From Pachyseris speciosa (lineage: Eukaryota > Cnidaria > Anthozoa > Scleractinia > Pachyseridae), in NCBI GenBank assembly GCA_016490735.1, contig JAEMWC010000557.1, positions 460,001 to 524,000 on the forward strand: a DNA stretch of 64,000 bases. Direction: 5' to 3'. The notes beneath the pieces are model-generated. The model did not search any database, was not told where the DNA came from, and worked only from the letters and a program-made list of their open reading frames with translations. Every line of letters starts with the position of its first letter. Positions within the stretch are counted from its first letter, which is position 1. Positions 11,012 through 24,900 of the stretch are shown here, piece after piece. The position numbers and the translations under genes were made by a program.

Positions 11012-14000
11012 CTACATTTGTACAAGTTTGTGTACCATCTCTTCCTTAGTGATGAGATGTGTGGTGCGATTGAGAAGTTGCATAAGAGTGCTGAGGTTGT
11101 GCGACCACTCGTTTAGAATCTCGTTAGATTCTTTGTGAGTGCTGAAGGTAACAATGCCGGCAGGGCGGTCGATCCTTGCAAAGACTGTTTCAGACACCAC
11201 CAGCTCAGACAGGAACAGTTCACTCTCCTAAAAATAGGAAAGGGAGAGAAATTGGTTGATCAAGGTTTTATTCTACTAGCCTGCACATGCAGACCACTTG
11301 TCTCAATTTTGGTTGTGTGCAACCTCAATTGTTGCACAAAATCGCATCGTGGTGCAATGTTACACCAATAGTATTGCACAATTTTGAAATGCTGCTAATC
11401 CTTAGAACCAAAACTCCCACTAGTCTTCTTTGGCTCACTGGTAGAGCATCTGAACTGCACACTGTAGTTACTGAAGATCAAAAAGTCTGTTTTCTTTTTC
11501 CTGTAAAGCCTGTGTCACTGACTGAAAAATATGTTATGTTAATTGAGCTTGACAAACTTCTATTGTCATTAGGAGGAAATGGGAGTTGATCAGTAAACTT
11601 GTACAACTTACGTCAACAGTCAGGTCCAGCAGCTGACCCATCCTTCTCAATGTTATTCTGGTGTAGTATTTAGCCATCACCCTGATGTTCTGTCAATTAA
11701 GAATAATCAAGGTCAAAATAGAGATTTATAATCAAGACCATGGAAGGCATGACTATACATTGCAACTCAAGCAGAAATTAAAAAATACCCTTGCAACTGA
11801 TTTTGTTAATATTTCTGAGATGTTAATGGTTAAAGCCCATTACTAGTTTGTTCAAGACCCCAGTTTTGCTAACCTTGAATAAATGAAGCTACCAAAGTCA
11901 GTATTGCCAGCACTAATTTTCAAATAAAAAAAGTGGAATTGGATAAAACAGATCACAAGATTTTGTCCAACACTTCACACTTTCATTTCAGCCCTTCTTC
12001 AGAGACAGTTCGGTGACAATTTTTTAAGCAACATTGTGACAACCAAAAATTTGCAACTTGAAATAATACAAAGGTTTTATTGTTGTGTTGTTTTTACGTA
12101 AGTATGAAATCAACATTAAACTTTGTTTTATCTTGACTATTTTAAATACCTAGTGTCTTTACAACTAAGCTCCACTCAATTAATGCACCAGAATGGCATT
12201 TAAAAGCAAAAACAGAAAAGAAAACAAAAATAATAATTATAATAATAAAATAAGAAACTCACATGTTCGACTACTCTCTTTCTCAAGTCGTCCCAGCGTT
12301 TGTTGCCCTCATCTGTGCCTGTTTCAAAAACACCAGTCGCAGATGCACCTGTTCTCAGTTCGGATTCAAACAACTCTTTTATGTGAGACCAGCGCATTAA
12401 CTCAGATGTAGTGAAACACTTCAGAAGATCCCTGACAGAAATGCAAAGGACAAAACTGATTAAGTTGATTCTGATTGATCAGTGGTTCCGAGAATGCTAC
12501 AAGGCTGCACTCTGAGAACAATTAATATTTTTTGGGAGCCCAAAATTCTGAACCTTTGAAATTCGGGGTGCCCAGCATAGTAATTTTGTGCAAAAACTAA
12601 GATTTCCTTATTGCTTAAAGGCAATTTAAGTACATGTAAGTCACCAGGGGCCACTTGGCACTGCTAGAGCACAGCCCTGTGCTTAAGCATTAATTTCCCT
12701 TTTTGGCAAATTGTGCCAAGACTGGAACAAGGAGAAAAAAACTGAGGGGAGACTTGGGAAGGCATGAGAAAAAAGGACCTGTGATCTTAGCTATAACCGA
12801 CACATTTGAATTCACTGCCTTTCTATTCTTGTGTGTAAACATGACTGTGTTGAGGCATTCAGCCTTTGATCTCTTTATTTTGAATTTGACTCCTTGTTGG
12901 GTCTGTTTACAACTCGAGATATTTTTATTGAGAAACTCGGCGAGCTTGTTGCAACCATTAGTTTGGTTTCACTCTTTTTTATTGTATTCCCTGTTACTTT
13001 CTTTTGTTGGGATAATTAATTCTCAGATAGAAAATTGATGTTTAGCAGAGAAATTCTGACATTGCTAATGACAGTATTTAGCACAAAGTTAGAAAGACTT
13101 GAGATAAAAAAAAAAACTTGAATGTATGAGAAGCTTGTATGGCCTTCATCGCTTGAAGACATGTCAAAAATTTGAAGCATCTTACACTTTAGGCTTTCTC
13201 TTGTCTTTGTATCAGCTTTGTTTGCACAACTTTTTTGTTTGAATAGTGCTGTAAGAATTTTGCAAAATACCCAGGTGAATCAGTCACTCGGTTGCCCACG
13301 CAACACCTTGAGGCACATTAACCATTAACAATCCTCATAAAAATGACAACAAAATGTGCCTCAATGTGTTGTGTGGGTCACCAATAGACCTTTTCAGCTT
13401 GTAGATTTTGTTTTCCCAATGTAGACCACGTGATCTTCCCAAGGGGATTTGCCTTTTTGTCTTTTCATAAATTATGCATACATACAGTACGCACGTGAAC
13501 AAGAAAAAATTTCAAAGAAACAATTCTCCAGGGTAACATCACATGGACTACATTGGGAAAACAAATCTACAAGCTAAAACGGTCTATTCCCCAGGGTATT
13601 TTCCAAAATGACAACAAATTTTGTTGTCACATTTGTTGTCATTTTGGTGAATCGGTCACCCACACAACACCTTGAGGCACATTTTGTTGTCATTTTTATG
13701 AGGATTGTTAATGGTTAATGACTTGTGGGCAGAGTTTCTGACAGTCCAGGGCTCTCTTTTCCCCCGCCTCTCCCCTAGCCCTTTGTTGGCTTGTTTGTGT
13801 CCCATTTGGGATTTTTGCTGTGCCCACTTCACTATCCAGTATAATGGACTGCTAGCAGTGTCAGTAGTTTCCCTATTCAGTAGTCTAGTAAGGGGACAAC
13901 TACTAACTGAAACAATAACTCTGAAGCTTAACTTGGGCAACAAGATCACATAATGGCACTTATTTCCAGTTTCTTTTTGCTTCTACATGTAACTAAAAAA

Positions 14001-15293
14001 TGTAAAACCCAGACATCTCAAAAAGCTATTGTTTTGTTCTGCTAGAATGGCTGCACTTTGGAAACACTAGCAAACTGAATACTTTGGAGCTATTGACATT
14101 TGTGCATGTTCACTTGACTGAAAGCTGTAAATTGAAGGGCCCAGGACATAACAAGCCTTTGGCACAGTAGACATAGGTTTTTTTTTTTAATCAAACTAGG
14201 AAACTTCAGGCGAAAATGATGGTACCTTTCTTCTTGACCTGTCATTGGTCATGACCCAGAAACAAAGGCCATCCAAAAAAATAGGTACCCATAGGGTACT
14301 TATGTGGGCTACCATTTAGAAATGAGAAAGGTTTAATGTCGCTGCTACTTTGTACTTTATGCTTGAAGTTATAAGAGGTTAGGGAAGGACAGGGGCCCAT
14401 CACAGTGATGGGCTCCTGGGAAGAACCATTAGAAAAAACTGAAGAGGGGTGAGGGGGGTGAAACGTTTCGATACATGAATTTTTTGGAAGCCCACTTGTC
14501 TACAGGATTTTATTTCCTCTGCATGAACTTATTCTAGATACCACAGCTTGCAAGATTTTTTTGAGACAAGTTTCCCTTGTCGCAAGATAAGAGATAACCG
14601 GAAATGTCACACCAGGGATATTTTTTCAAAAGGCGCCAAAAATTGCCATTGAAATTCGTTGTTTGGCTCTAAATTAAGTGGCAACATTTTTTCTCTCTGC
14701 TAAGCTTGAGAACATTCACATAGACACTTCTCTTAACATATTGGTTATTTAGAAAATGAAAACACAAGGTGGATTGATATTTCCGTGTATGTGACATGTT
14801 TCCCAGAAGCAATCCAAATGTCATGCATTATAAAAAAATCGAAATTCACACTGCCCTTTTTCAAAACAAAGCATGCTACTTAGCTGAAAACAGGCCAGCA
14901 GATATTATCTTTAAAATGCCATGTACCTGATGAAGCTAAACAATCTAAACGTTAAATTTTAGTTTTTTACTGACGTCACATGAAAACCATGAAAACCAAG
15001 AATTCACAAATTTGTTTCTAAATATAGAACACTCAAGTAAGCAAAGCATGTGCAGTGCTTCCAACCATTTCTTAAATTCGGCAAACCTTTTCACGCAGAC
15101 AAACACTACTGGATTAAATTCTTCACAACTTTACAAAGATATGTGTGGGAAAATTTGTTATTTGGAGTACAAGATGTAAGAGAAGCCAAAACTTATGCAG
15201 TGTTTGTCTTAACTGACAGCTAAGTTCAGTGAAGTGTGACCGGAAGCACTGTCGGTAGTACAAGGGCTGACTTCAAATAAATAATTTTTTTTA

Positions 15294-15327
<34 letters not shown>

Positions 15328-15815
15328 CCCCGCGAAAACTTCATATCTTCACATGTGAAGATAACATGTTATCTTCACATGTGAAGAGATCACCGTCGTT
15401 ATGGTTACATAATAAATCAGTGGGAGCAGTCAGGAAAATTGAACCATGAACATGTGAACAGTGAGTTGAACGGTAAATCAGTTACAAAATGAATTTGAGA
15501 AACCTTTACGCTTTCTTTTGTTTCTAATATTTGTAATTACATCTTATAAAGTACTTTGTTTTTGCTCTTTTGGCTTTGAACGATTTTCTCGCGCTTTGTC
15601 TTTATTACATTAGACGAGAGTAACTGTTAGTTTTTGACCTCTAGAAGTGGTCAAAAATATTGTTGTTTACAACTGGCTTTCCTCGGAATCTAGAATTCTA
15701 GGGGCCATCATTTTAGACTTTATCAAATGAATTTGGTTTTCGTCCATGTACTTCTTCCATGTTTAGTAACGACACGTTCTACTTTAAGACCATTGAAAAT
15801 ATTAAAGTAAAATGG

Positions 15816-15859
<44 letters not shown>

Positions 15860-15862
15860 GCC

Positions 15863-15893
<31 letters not shown>

Positions 15894-15934
15894 GTCAACT
15901 CGATATCTCACTCGTTCGCTGCGCTCACTCGTGA

Positions 15935-15981
<47 letters not shown>

Positions 15982-18900
15982 CATGTAATATGTGACCCTC
16001 CACGGGAAAACAGGTAAAAAGGTGAATGCACGGGCACGCCAAAATGACACGCTAAACAATAGGCAGTGAGCGAAATGACACACCAGTTTGCCAGGAGTGT
16101 GTCACACGACACGCTTAATTAAAATTTTTCTTTTGTGTTTACTGCACGGTAAAAACAAAGCAGCGTGTCCAGTCTAACAATGAAATGTGCCGAGTTCACT
16201 GCTGGGTGAAATGACACGCTGTTAGGCAAAATGGCACGCAAGTGAGTGAAATGACACGCAAGCCGTGTCCACTAGGTTTTTTCGCAACTTACCGTGTCCT
16301 TGCTCAAAGTACTGTCGATGGATTTCCACCCTTTATGTGACTTTAGTGTTTGCCCGAGCCAATTTTGCCACTGAAGCGCACCGCGGAAAATTCATTCAAC
16401 AGAGTGTTTACGCAGAGTTCGTATCAAACGTAATTTGCCTTCACTAGTTTTTGAAGGAAAGTTGGTATTTAATCGAACATAAAACTGACCTTTCTAAAAC
16501 CTCTTAGCACTTGCTCACCATTCTTTAATGCGTTAGCAGGGTGATGACAAGAAAATAATGGAAAACCCCGGCTTTGCGAATCCGAAGAGTTCGTGCACGC
16601 TTTCAAAGAATTTATTGTCTTCATTGATGCCCCGATTTATTCAGCACACACGTCCATAATTTTACAGGCGCTGTACAAAATTTAATCGCTTCTACCAAGA
16701 AGCAAACGGCAGATGTAGTCACGAACATCAGTGCACTGTTGAAAGGCAAGTTCGCAAAGGATATGCCATGTTGACAACGAAAACATTATTCCTGATTGGT
16801 CGAGCGGCTAAAATAGCCGCTCCTGATTGGCTGAGCACGCCATCTCTACGTTCAGTTGCTTTCCTCATTTTGTGCTCAACAAGAAAGAGTTTGGATGAAG
16901 CCGGGTTGTTTGTGTCGAAAAATACAGGAAAATCAAGCGCCATAACTATAAAGAGAATTCCTGAAGATTGATTTTCGTGTCTTACAATCGAAACAGCTAA
17001 AAATTATTTGTGTCAAAAGCTAACGCTGCGAGAAGAATGATAAATCATCTCCAGTGAAATGCGCTTTCGATGATTTTCATGGTCGAAAGATTTTGAATCT
17101 TCGACAGCCTCCGAAAAATAACGCTCATTTATTTCGTCTTCATTGTGAGCTGCTACACTTTGACCAAAATATTAATTTTGAACAAACTTCGGCTGACAAA
17201 ATGCGTGTTGCGTTACCGTATGCAAACGAGTGTTTTTTCCTGTTACGCAATAATTTCACGTCCGCTCACAGATTAATCCAGTTTGGACCAACAGATAATA
17301 GTTTCCTTTTTAATAAAGTGATGTGTAGCCGTTTTATGTGTAAACATTTAGCGTGCAGTTGCTTGTTTTTTGTGTTATTCAAATTTTGCAAACTATAGAT
17401 TTTCATTTCGCGCTACTTGCGCGAACTGCAGTCTTTCATCACTTTTCATTCCATTTCGTTTCACAAAGTATAATAAGCCACTGACCGGCTTGGTCGGTGA
17501 GATTTTTGGCTTTATACTGTTTGTTTCCTGGTCTTCTTTGTGTAGTGAGTAAAAAAAATGGCACAAGTTATATAGAGGATATTACATGACCGGACAGAGG
17601 TACGAAATGTTGAGAAATATTTCACGAGTGGCGTTTAATCTTTTTTCTCACTCATCGTCTTTCGAGCTTCGATGAGTGTACCGTGCAATATTGCTCGCGT
17701 GTCCTTTGGCACGCGTGTCATATCGCACGCCTAGCGTGGCGTTTTGCACAGTGCTTTTTAGATAAAGGCTTTTGCGTAGCAAACAATAGCACCGTGACCC
17801 TCTTTGTTTTAGTCATTAAATATGCGCATATCCGTGCCATTGTGACACACTTAGCATGCCGTGTCATCGCACGCGTGCCCGTGCAATCACCTTTTTCCCT
17901 GTTTTCCCGTGGAGGGTCACATATCCTCTATCTCTCCAACATACCTCAACATATTGACAATCTTAACATGCCCTTTTAAAACTGAAAGAGGGTAGATTTA
18001 TTTGCGAGTGACAACCTTGAAGTCAAATTCGAAGGTAAACAGGGAAAAAAGTACTCACCGCTTGGGTTATTTGTCACACAAGTTAAAAGTAAACACAACC
18101 TCTAGTGCAGTGCCTCTCAACTATAAATACAAGTTTTCCTTCAAAAAGTACCACGCTTAATACAAATTTTGAAGCGAAGATAGTACACGTTTATCAGCAA
18201 GCGATGATGTGATGGTCCCTGACATTCTAGTGGCTACAAATGAGTCGCAAAGGTGGATTCAGCTCGTCTCATTAATTTCACCGCCTGATAAGCTTGAATT
18301 TCCATACGCAATTACAGTGCTGTATACATGGAACTTCTCATGAATTCAAGCCTTGAAAAGATATTTCCTCATTGTAGATGCATTGATGCATTTTGAACCC
18401 CTTTACTTTGCTCTTTTGAGGAGAGTGAATGACCATTTTCGCACACAGTGTTGAAACAACGCTTTCGATGGTCGATGCCATACAAACGAAAACAAAACGA
18501 GAAAATATGCACTAGTGGCCCAGATTCGACTACATGCAATCCTTTTGTCTGATTGGTCTCCTTACTCCCAAGGGACGTCACATGATGTGTTATGGATGGA
18601 CAAACTCACTGTTTTGTTTTGACATCTCCAGAACGTCTTTCTTCGTCGTCTATTTGGTCCGTTTTGTTTCACCATCCCTACGCGTTTTTGTGTTTCTGAA
18701 TGCCACCAGAAGGGAGTGAAATCTTCTACAGAAGAGAAAGTGTTTTTTCTTCAGTTTCCCCGTTCGCCTCTGAGGGGAAAACAGACGAAGGAAAGGAGTT
18801 CACGATCGCCAAAGGAACTGTTTAAGTTGAGCCTGGTAGATCTTAGAAAATGTGTAAGCGATCACATTTACCTACAAGTCGTTGTTATTTGGCTCAATGC

Positions 18901-21900
18901 TTTTACTGGTTTCAAAGACGGGGCAGTTGAAGTTCATTCGCTTGGTAATTACACCGTAGTATTTGTTTCGTGCGATTCCGTGCGAGTGGACGTGGACGGG
19001 TTTAACAAAAACTTCTTCTATTGGGACAGAGGATGTCTTTCGAGAGGAGGTTTTCTTTACCTTGGGGAAGGTACTGGCCATGCAAATCGTGTTGGAACAC
19101 CACCAGACACCACATAAGCTCGTCATTTAACCGATTTTTCTCAGATCTTCTATCCTGAAACAATGATGTAGCGAACAAACTTTAGTTCCTGCGGCGATCA
19201 TGAACTCCTTTTCTTCGTCTCAGTGAATTGCATAAATCCACTATTTTCCCTTAGAGGTGAACGGTGGAAGATTTTTATCCTTTCTCGAGGCATTCAGAAA
19301 CACAGCGACTCGTAGGCACAGCGAAATAAACAGACCAGATTTGCAACAAACCAAGACTTTTCTGCAAAACAAAACATCAAGGCCTGACTAGCCTCGATTT
19401 GATGTAGCTCGTCCCGGGCACCGACCGAGTGGTCCGTTATATTTGCATTCGGTGTACGCTATTCTCTTTTTCTTGGATTCTTCAGATTGCCTTCATCTGA
19501 CCCACAACAGTTCATTTGATTGATTGGTTGAAGTCTTTAATAAACCATAAGATGAAAGATACATATCCTAATTGTTACATTATAAATGAGAACTGTGTAA
19601 TGAAAATTACATTTGAGGCATCTATAACCACTTTGTTCAACAGAATGTGGTCATAGTATGATAAATAAAAAATTAAAACCACTCTTAAGTATGTGTACAC
19701 ACTATAGGTCAGTTATACTCTTGGCCCTTGAATATATAATCATTATGATTGGATGCCACAACAAGGCATATAGCCCCAACATATCACCTCGCCTTTCTTT
19801 ACCCTTGGATTTTACAGCAGCTTATACAGCTAAACTCTCCAACCATTTACCAACCCAACCATAACTAATGAATGTGAAAGAGAGCTAGGATGATAGAGAT
19901 ATACCACCACACCAGGAACTACATGTATGTCCCTGAACAGTGTGTGAGTTCTTCAACATCCAACAGATAAATACCAGGAATAAGGAATACCGGTATATGT
20001 GTTGTGAGACAGGACCTATGGTTTACTGTCCTAATCCAAGAAGGCTAGAAAGTCTAACCGTTTGCAGGTGTAATTAGAAAGGTAGTACTTTCTCCTCAAC
20101 TATTTAAAGACCCTGAGTGTTGGTCTGGCTGGGATTTGAACCCCCAACCTCCCATATGGTAGTCTGGTGCTCCACCAACTTCAGGAGCAAAGCAGTCTTT
20201 CAGGTTCAGGGAAAACTACACTGTACCTGTGTTCAATTTGTAATGTAAGTTACAACCTGTCTTACAAATCTATTACTTTTTTAGGTACAGTGTCTATAAA
20301 TTGAAGAGGAAGTAGATGTCACTTCATGCTGGGTATCCTGTGCCCGATTAGCACCCCAACCCAGTGGAAACTTAGCACAATAGACGGCATGCAACCAGTC
20401 TCCACAGATTCGAATGACAATGGGGTTGACAGCCATGTTGGTGGACAATAACAAAAGCAGCTAGCAAGAACTCTTTTGTTCACAGCACACCAACATTGCA
20501 GTGATGACATAGTGTGCATAAGCCCTATTCCTAGTTACTTCATCCATAGCTCAGATTGCTTGTGATACACTACTGTGAAGGCAGCACCTTTTTTCATTTC
20601 AGGCTGGATTAATAGAAATTCTTAATACATGTAGTGTACCTGTAGAGCGGGATTTCATCCAATGTTTTCTCCTCCCCGACACGGTAAATAAGGTCAGATT
20701 GTTCATTATCATATGGAGCAAGAATCAGAAACAACACAGCATTTCTCAACACCTAAAGGAAAGAAAATTGAAAGAAATAATATCTTAATCAAAAGCGATC
20801 AGTTCTGAGGGATTATAGATACCTAAATGTATGATTATCTAGGAAGCCTTTTTTTCTAAGAAAAACAGATTTGGAAATTTACATACATGCAATGCTGTAA
20901 CAAGTTTTGTAAGGAAGGATTGGGGAAGAGAGGAATTATTTAAAAGACTTTTCTGCAAGGTTAAAGTTTGTGTTTCTTCAGCTGAATGGGGTTATTAGCA
21001 AAATGGTGTCAGTGAACATTAAACCATGTGTGAAACGTTCCTTTCCTCACTTACAAGTTTCCCTCTTACCTCGTGCTTCTTGTCCTTGTCCTCCAAGACA
21101 GATGGTGTGTCAAACATGGCTCTGTAGTATTTACAAATATCCAGGTAGCTGCCATCATGATGTGCAACCTCAATCATTAATTGGTAGAATTTCAATTTCA
21201 AATCCTGCAACATAAAGCAGATCCAACATGAGAGTTGTAAAGTAAATAAATTGTTCTCTATGAACAACTGGATTTCTGTAAACCAGTTAAGCCCCTGCCA
21301 TTTCAAACTCTAAGGGAAGAAGAGAAATATTTTCAAAAAGTGGGAAGTTCGAAATAACCAGGTCAACATTAAAAATATGGGGCAGCGTGGTCAAATGGTT
21401 AGGACTTTGGACTTGTAATCTGGGGGTTCAGGGACCTTCCAGTCCTGCTGTTGTTTTGCTATATTCCTGAGTTCAACTCCTCGGCCACGCTTGCAAATAG
21501 CCAACTGGTCTGCCTCCTGCAAGCTGGGATACTTAACCTGTTATGAACATTATATTTGTTTGTGTATAATATTTGTATCATTATCTCTGAGAAGCCCCAA
21601 AGGGGAAAGGATAATTGAGTAATAATTTAATTTAACATAACTTAATTTAGTTCTAACATGGTCTGACATCATGATGACATTTATTTTCAATTTATTCTAA
21701 CAATGGAGTTAGAAATAAACAAGGTTGATTTTAGGCCAAGGGAAACAGAAATTGGTTCAAAATAGCGGGGAGTTTGAAGTAACCAGCTGTGTGTATACAG
21801 CAAATGGCTAAAAAATGAGGGCAAATCCAAGGGAAATGGGTTTGAGTTTGAATTAGCAGGGTCCAATTATATAATCATGGTACTGAATAATATGTAACAA

Positions 21901-24900
21901 GGTGACAGGGACCTGCACTCTTATAAACAAAAATAGAAAGAATGTCCATGAACACCTGTTCTTGGTTGTTTTCAAAGAACTTTGGGCTGATCTTCTTACT
22001 GATAATCTGTGTTCTGATGTAGTCCTTCTTGGCCAGACACAGTCTCATTTGTTCCAGAATAAAATCCACCTTTTCACGTTTCTCCATTGAACCATATGTT
22101 TCAACCTACAAGATCAACACATTGACTTGTACAAATGTACAGAATAGTTATGGGCAGTATTGACAAATTCAGATTGAACTTGAAGCATGAAAATTACCTC
22201 AAGGAAATAATATTGTTATGCCAATTTATTTAAACTGGACCTGGGACGTACTTTGTACTAAGAATGAGCCTTAGTATAAAGGGGAAATATTGGGTTTTGG
22301 GAGTTTTTATGATCTGCATGTGCATTGTATACAATCATGTAAATACCCAGTCATTTGAAAAGAATGTGGTGTCCAAGCACAACATCAAATTCTTCTATTT
22401 ATCCTATGGAGTCACACACAATTCCATACACTTTCTCACCTGAAGCTCCTGAAGAATATTGGCTGCCTCTGAAATGACAAACAATAATGGTAAGAACAAA
22501 CTACTAACTTTCATAAACTACATGTAAAACAATCACAATCTTTTATAGATCGAATATTCAGAGTGCTTTAATTACGATCAAGGAATACAAACACCTTTAA
22601 AAACATGAGCAAATCTGTTGTTTATTTCCCAACCTGTACAGTATAACTTAAGTTTGCAGATCAAAGAGGGGTCAACCCCCAGGGGGGTACTTGAAGCATA
22701 CATGATGGAGGGGTCCAACAGAGCTTCACATTGCAAACCCAAAAAAATACACAAGCCTGAAATTGTAGACCCAATAAAATACCTGGCATCAAAATATCCT
22801 ACCCAAAAAAGATACAAGACTTAAATACCTCAATACTGACTTATTCAATCAAACAGTTGTACCCATCGCTGAAAATCAAGTTCGATTGAAAATTATTCTG
22901 ATCCACTGATCGCAATGAAAAATTTGCTCAGAGATATGTGACCCAAAAAAATACGCGTATTTTTTTAAGACCTAAAAAAGTATGTGACTGATCTCTTGCC
23001 CCCAAAAATACCAAGAGTGTAAATTTTCAACCCAAAAAAAATATGTCGGACCCCCCGTCATGTATACTTTGAGCACCCCCCCCCCCCTCCCCCCTGGGGG
23101 TCAACCTCTTTCTAATGCTGCTTCCAAAATAAAGACACTCCTTTACTCCTTGGGCAATGTCAATGACATAAACTGTACAATGTAACTGCACAAATCTAAA
23201 TTCTAGGGATCAAAAACTGTAAGTACTACAACAATACAAAACTTGCATGGATAGCTTGGATCTCTAAGAAAATTCTGCAAGATTACTTACAGCTGTAATA
23301 CACCTGTTCCAATTTAATCTAAAAGTGAAATGTCTACAGTGCAGACACAAACTTGTACTTGCTTCCTAACACACTATTATTAACACACTATTATAATAAC
23401 CAGAAATCTTTGATAAACATGTCTCATTGGTTGTTGCAACACAAACCACAATTGCCGCAAGAAACACTGCTCTAATTCTCATCACTCATCTCACAATGCT
23501 GTGCACAATGAATTTTCCAATGTTGTGCATGGGGGTCTTCTGGGCAATGCACTGCACAACTTGTCAAGTAACATTGCCACAAGACTGTGATACAAGTTGC
23601 ATGAAACATTGCTTGGTGTAACACAGGCTTAAAAGCATGTACAAAGTTTACATACATGTAGACAGGTGATGAAGATGGCAGGTATAATGTGAACATGACA
23701 CTTAAGTAAAGGGAGATTTGTGGCCAAAGAAAGCCTTGACTGAAACAGGTATCATAGAATAAGAATCATAATTGTTTTTACCTGCAATGTCACCCTGGTC
23801 TTCCTTTATTTTAGCCAGCATTCTTGTCAGGCGAGCCCTTTCTATCTCAACATAAATCTACAAAAATTATTTACATACATGTTAGAATAATGCTGTTGTT
23901 ATGTTATTAGAAATAACAGAGATAAAAGTAGCAAAATAATAGTCAGCAGAAATAATAATACTGTCCATCCAAATGTCTCAACAATCAGACTAAATGAGGT
24001 ATTGCACAAAAAAAAGTTCAGCAAGAACTAAGCCTCAACATTCAATTTTAAGATAATGCTGGGAAGCGTCCAGTCATTTTCACTCTTAAATAAAACCTCA
24101 ATAACTGGATCTGTATAGGAAAAATTGGTTGTAAGAAACTCAAACATCAACTTGTCAAGGTAGAAGGAAAATTCCACAATTTCAGACAAAAGTCTCGTAA
24201 TTTGAACTTATAAGATCAACAGCAACATGGTGTCAGATTGTTACACTGCAGCTTTAAGCAACCTTTCCATACACTGTAGAATGGTTAACTTGGTAGCTGC
24301 CTGTGTATATATTTTGTCTACTAGAGAAGTAACTTCTACTTTAGCACTGATCAAGATACATGAGCAAATATTAAAAAAAAGTACATGTAATTACCTTTCC
24401 AGCTGTAACTGTCCTAAGTGTATCTATCAACTTTAGTTTTGTTTCCAAGTCTGGAGTTTGTTCCACATAACTAAAAGCCTCTTGAATCATTTTTGTTACA
24501 GCCTATAAAGGTAATCAGATTATGCTTGCTGATTAAAACAGCTTATAAAATGTAAAAAAAAATTTAATTAAATTAATTAAAGGCTAATAAAAATTATGTA
24601 AAATAAAAGCATTCTACAAACCTGCACAATAATATCATTGTTAATAATTATTAGCTAATTATTAGCCTCATATGAATTTGAAAATGATGACATGGAGCCA
24701 TTGAAATGTCATTCAACATAATGCTGTCGCTGATTAATTTTTATTCTTAAGAAGAGCATCAGCACAAAAACATTTGTTCTGGAAATTTCACACTTCATGA
24801 AGATAACCATAATTATAATATTTATCACTGTCAGTTAAATTTTCATGGGACCACTAAAAATTAGGTGGGTTTTTGTTTGGTTAATAAATTTACGTGTTAA

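Noticed and set aside
11420..11490. tRNA-like A box (TGGCTCACTGGTAGAGCATC) in PSMD12 intron 11
   Set aside because: No B box or cloverleaf follows; probably a degraded SINE head or chance.
15817..16112. Overlapping open frames on both strands
   Set aside because: They are generated by the palindrome at 15853-15992.
18716..19117. 133-codon open frame in PSMD12 intron 9
   Set aside because: Lies across an arm of a foldback element; no domain, no promoter, no splice partners.
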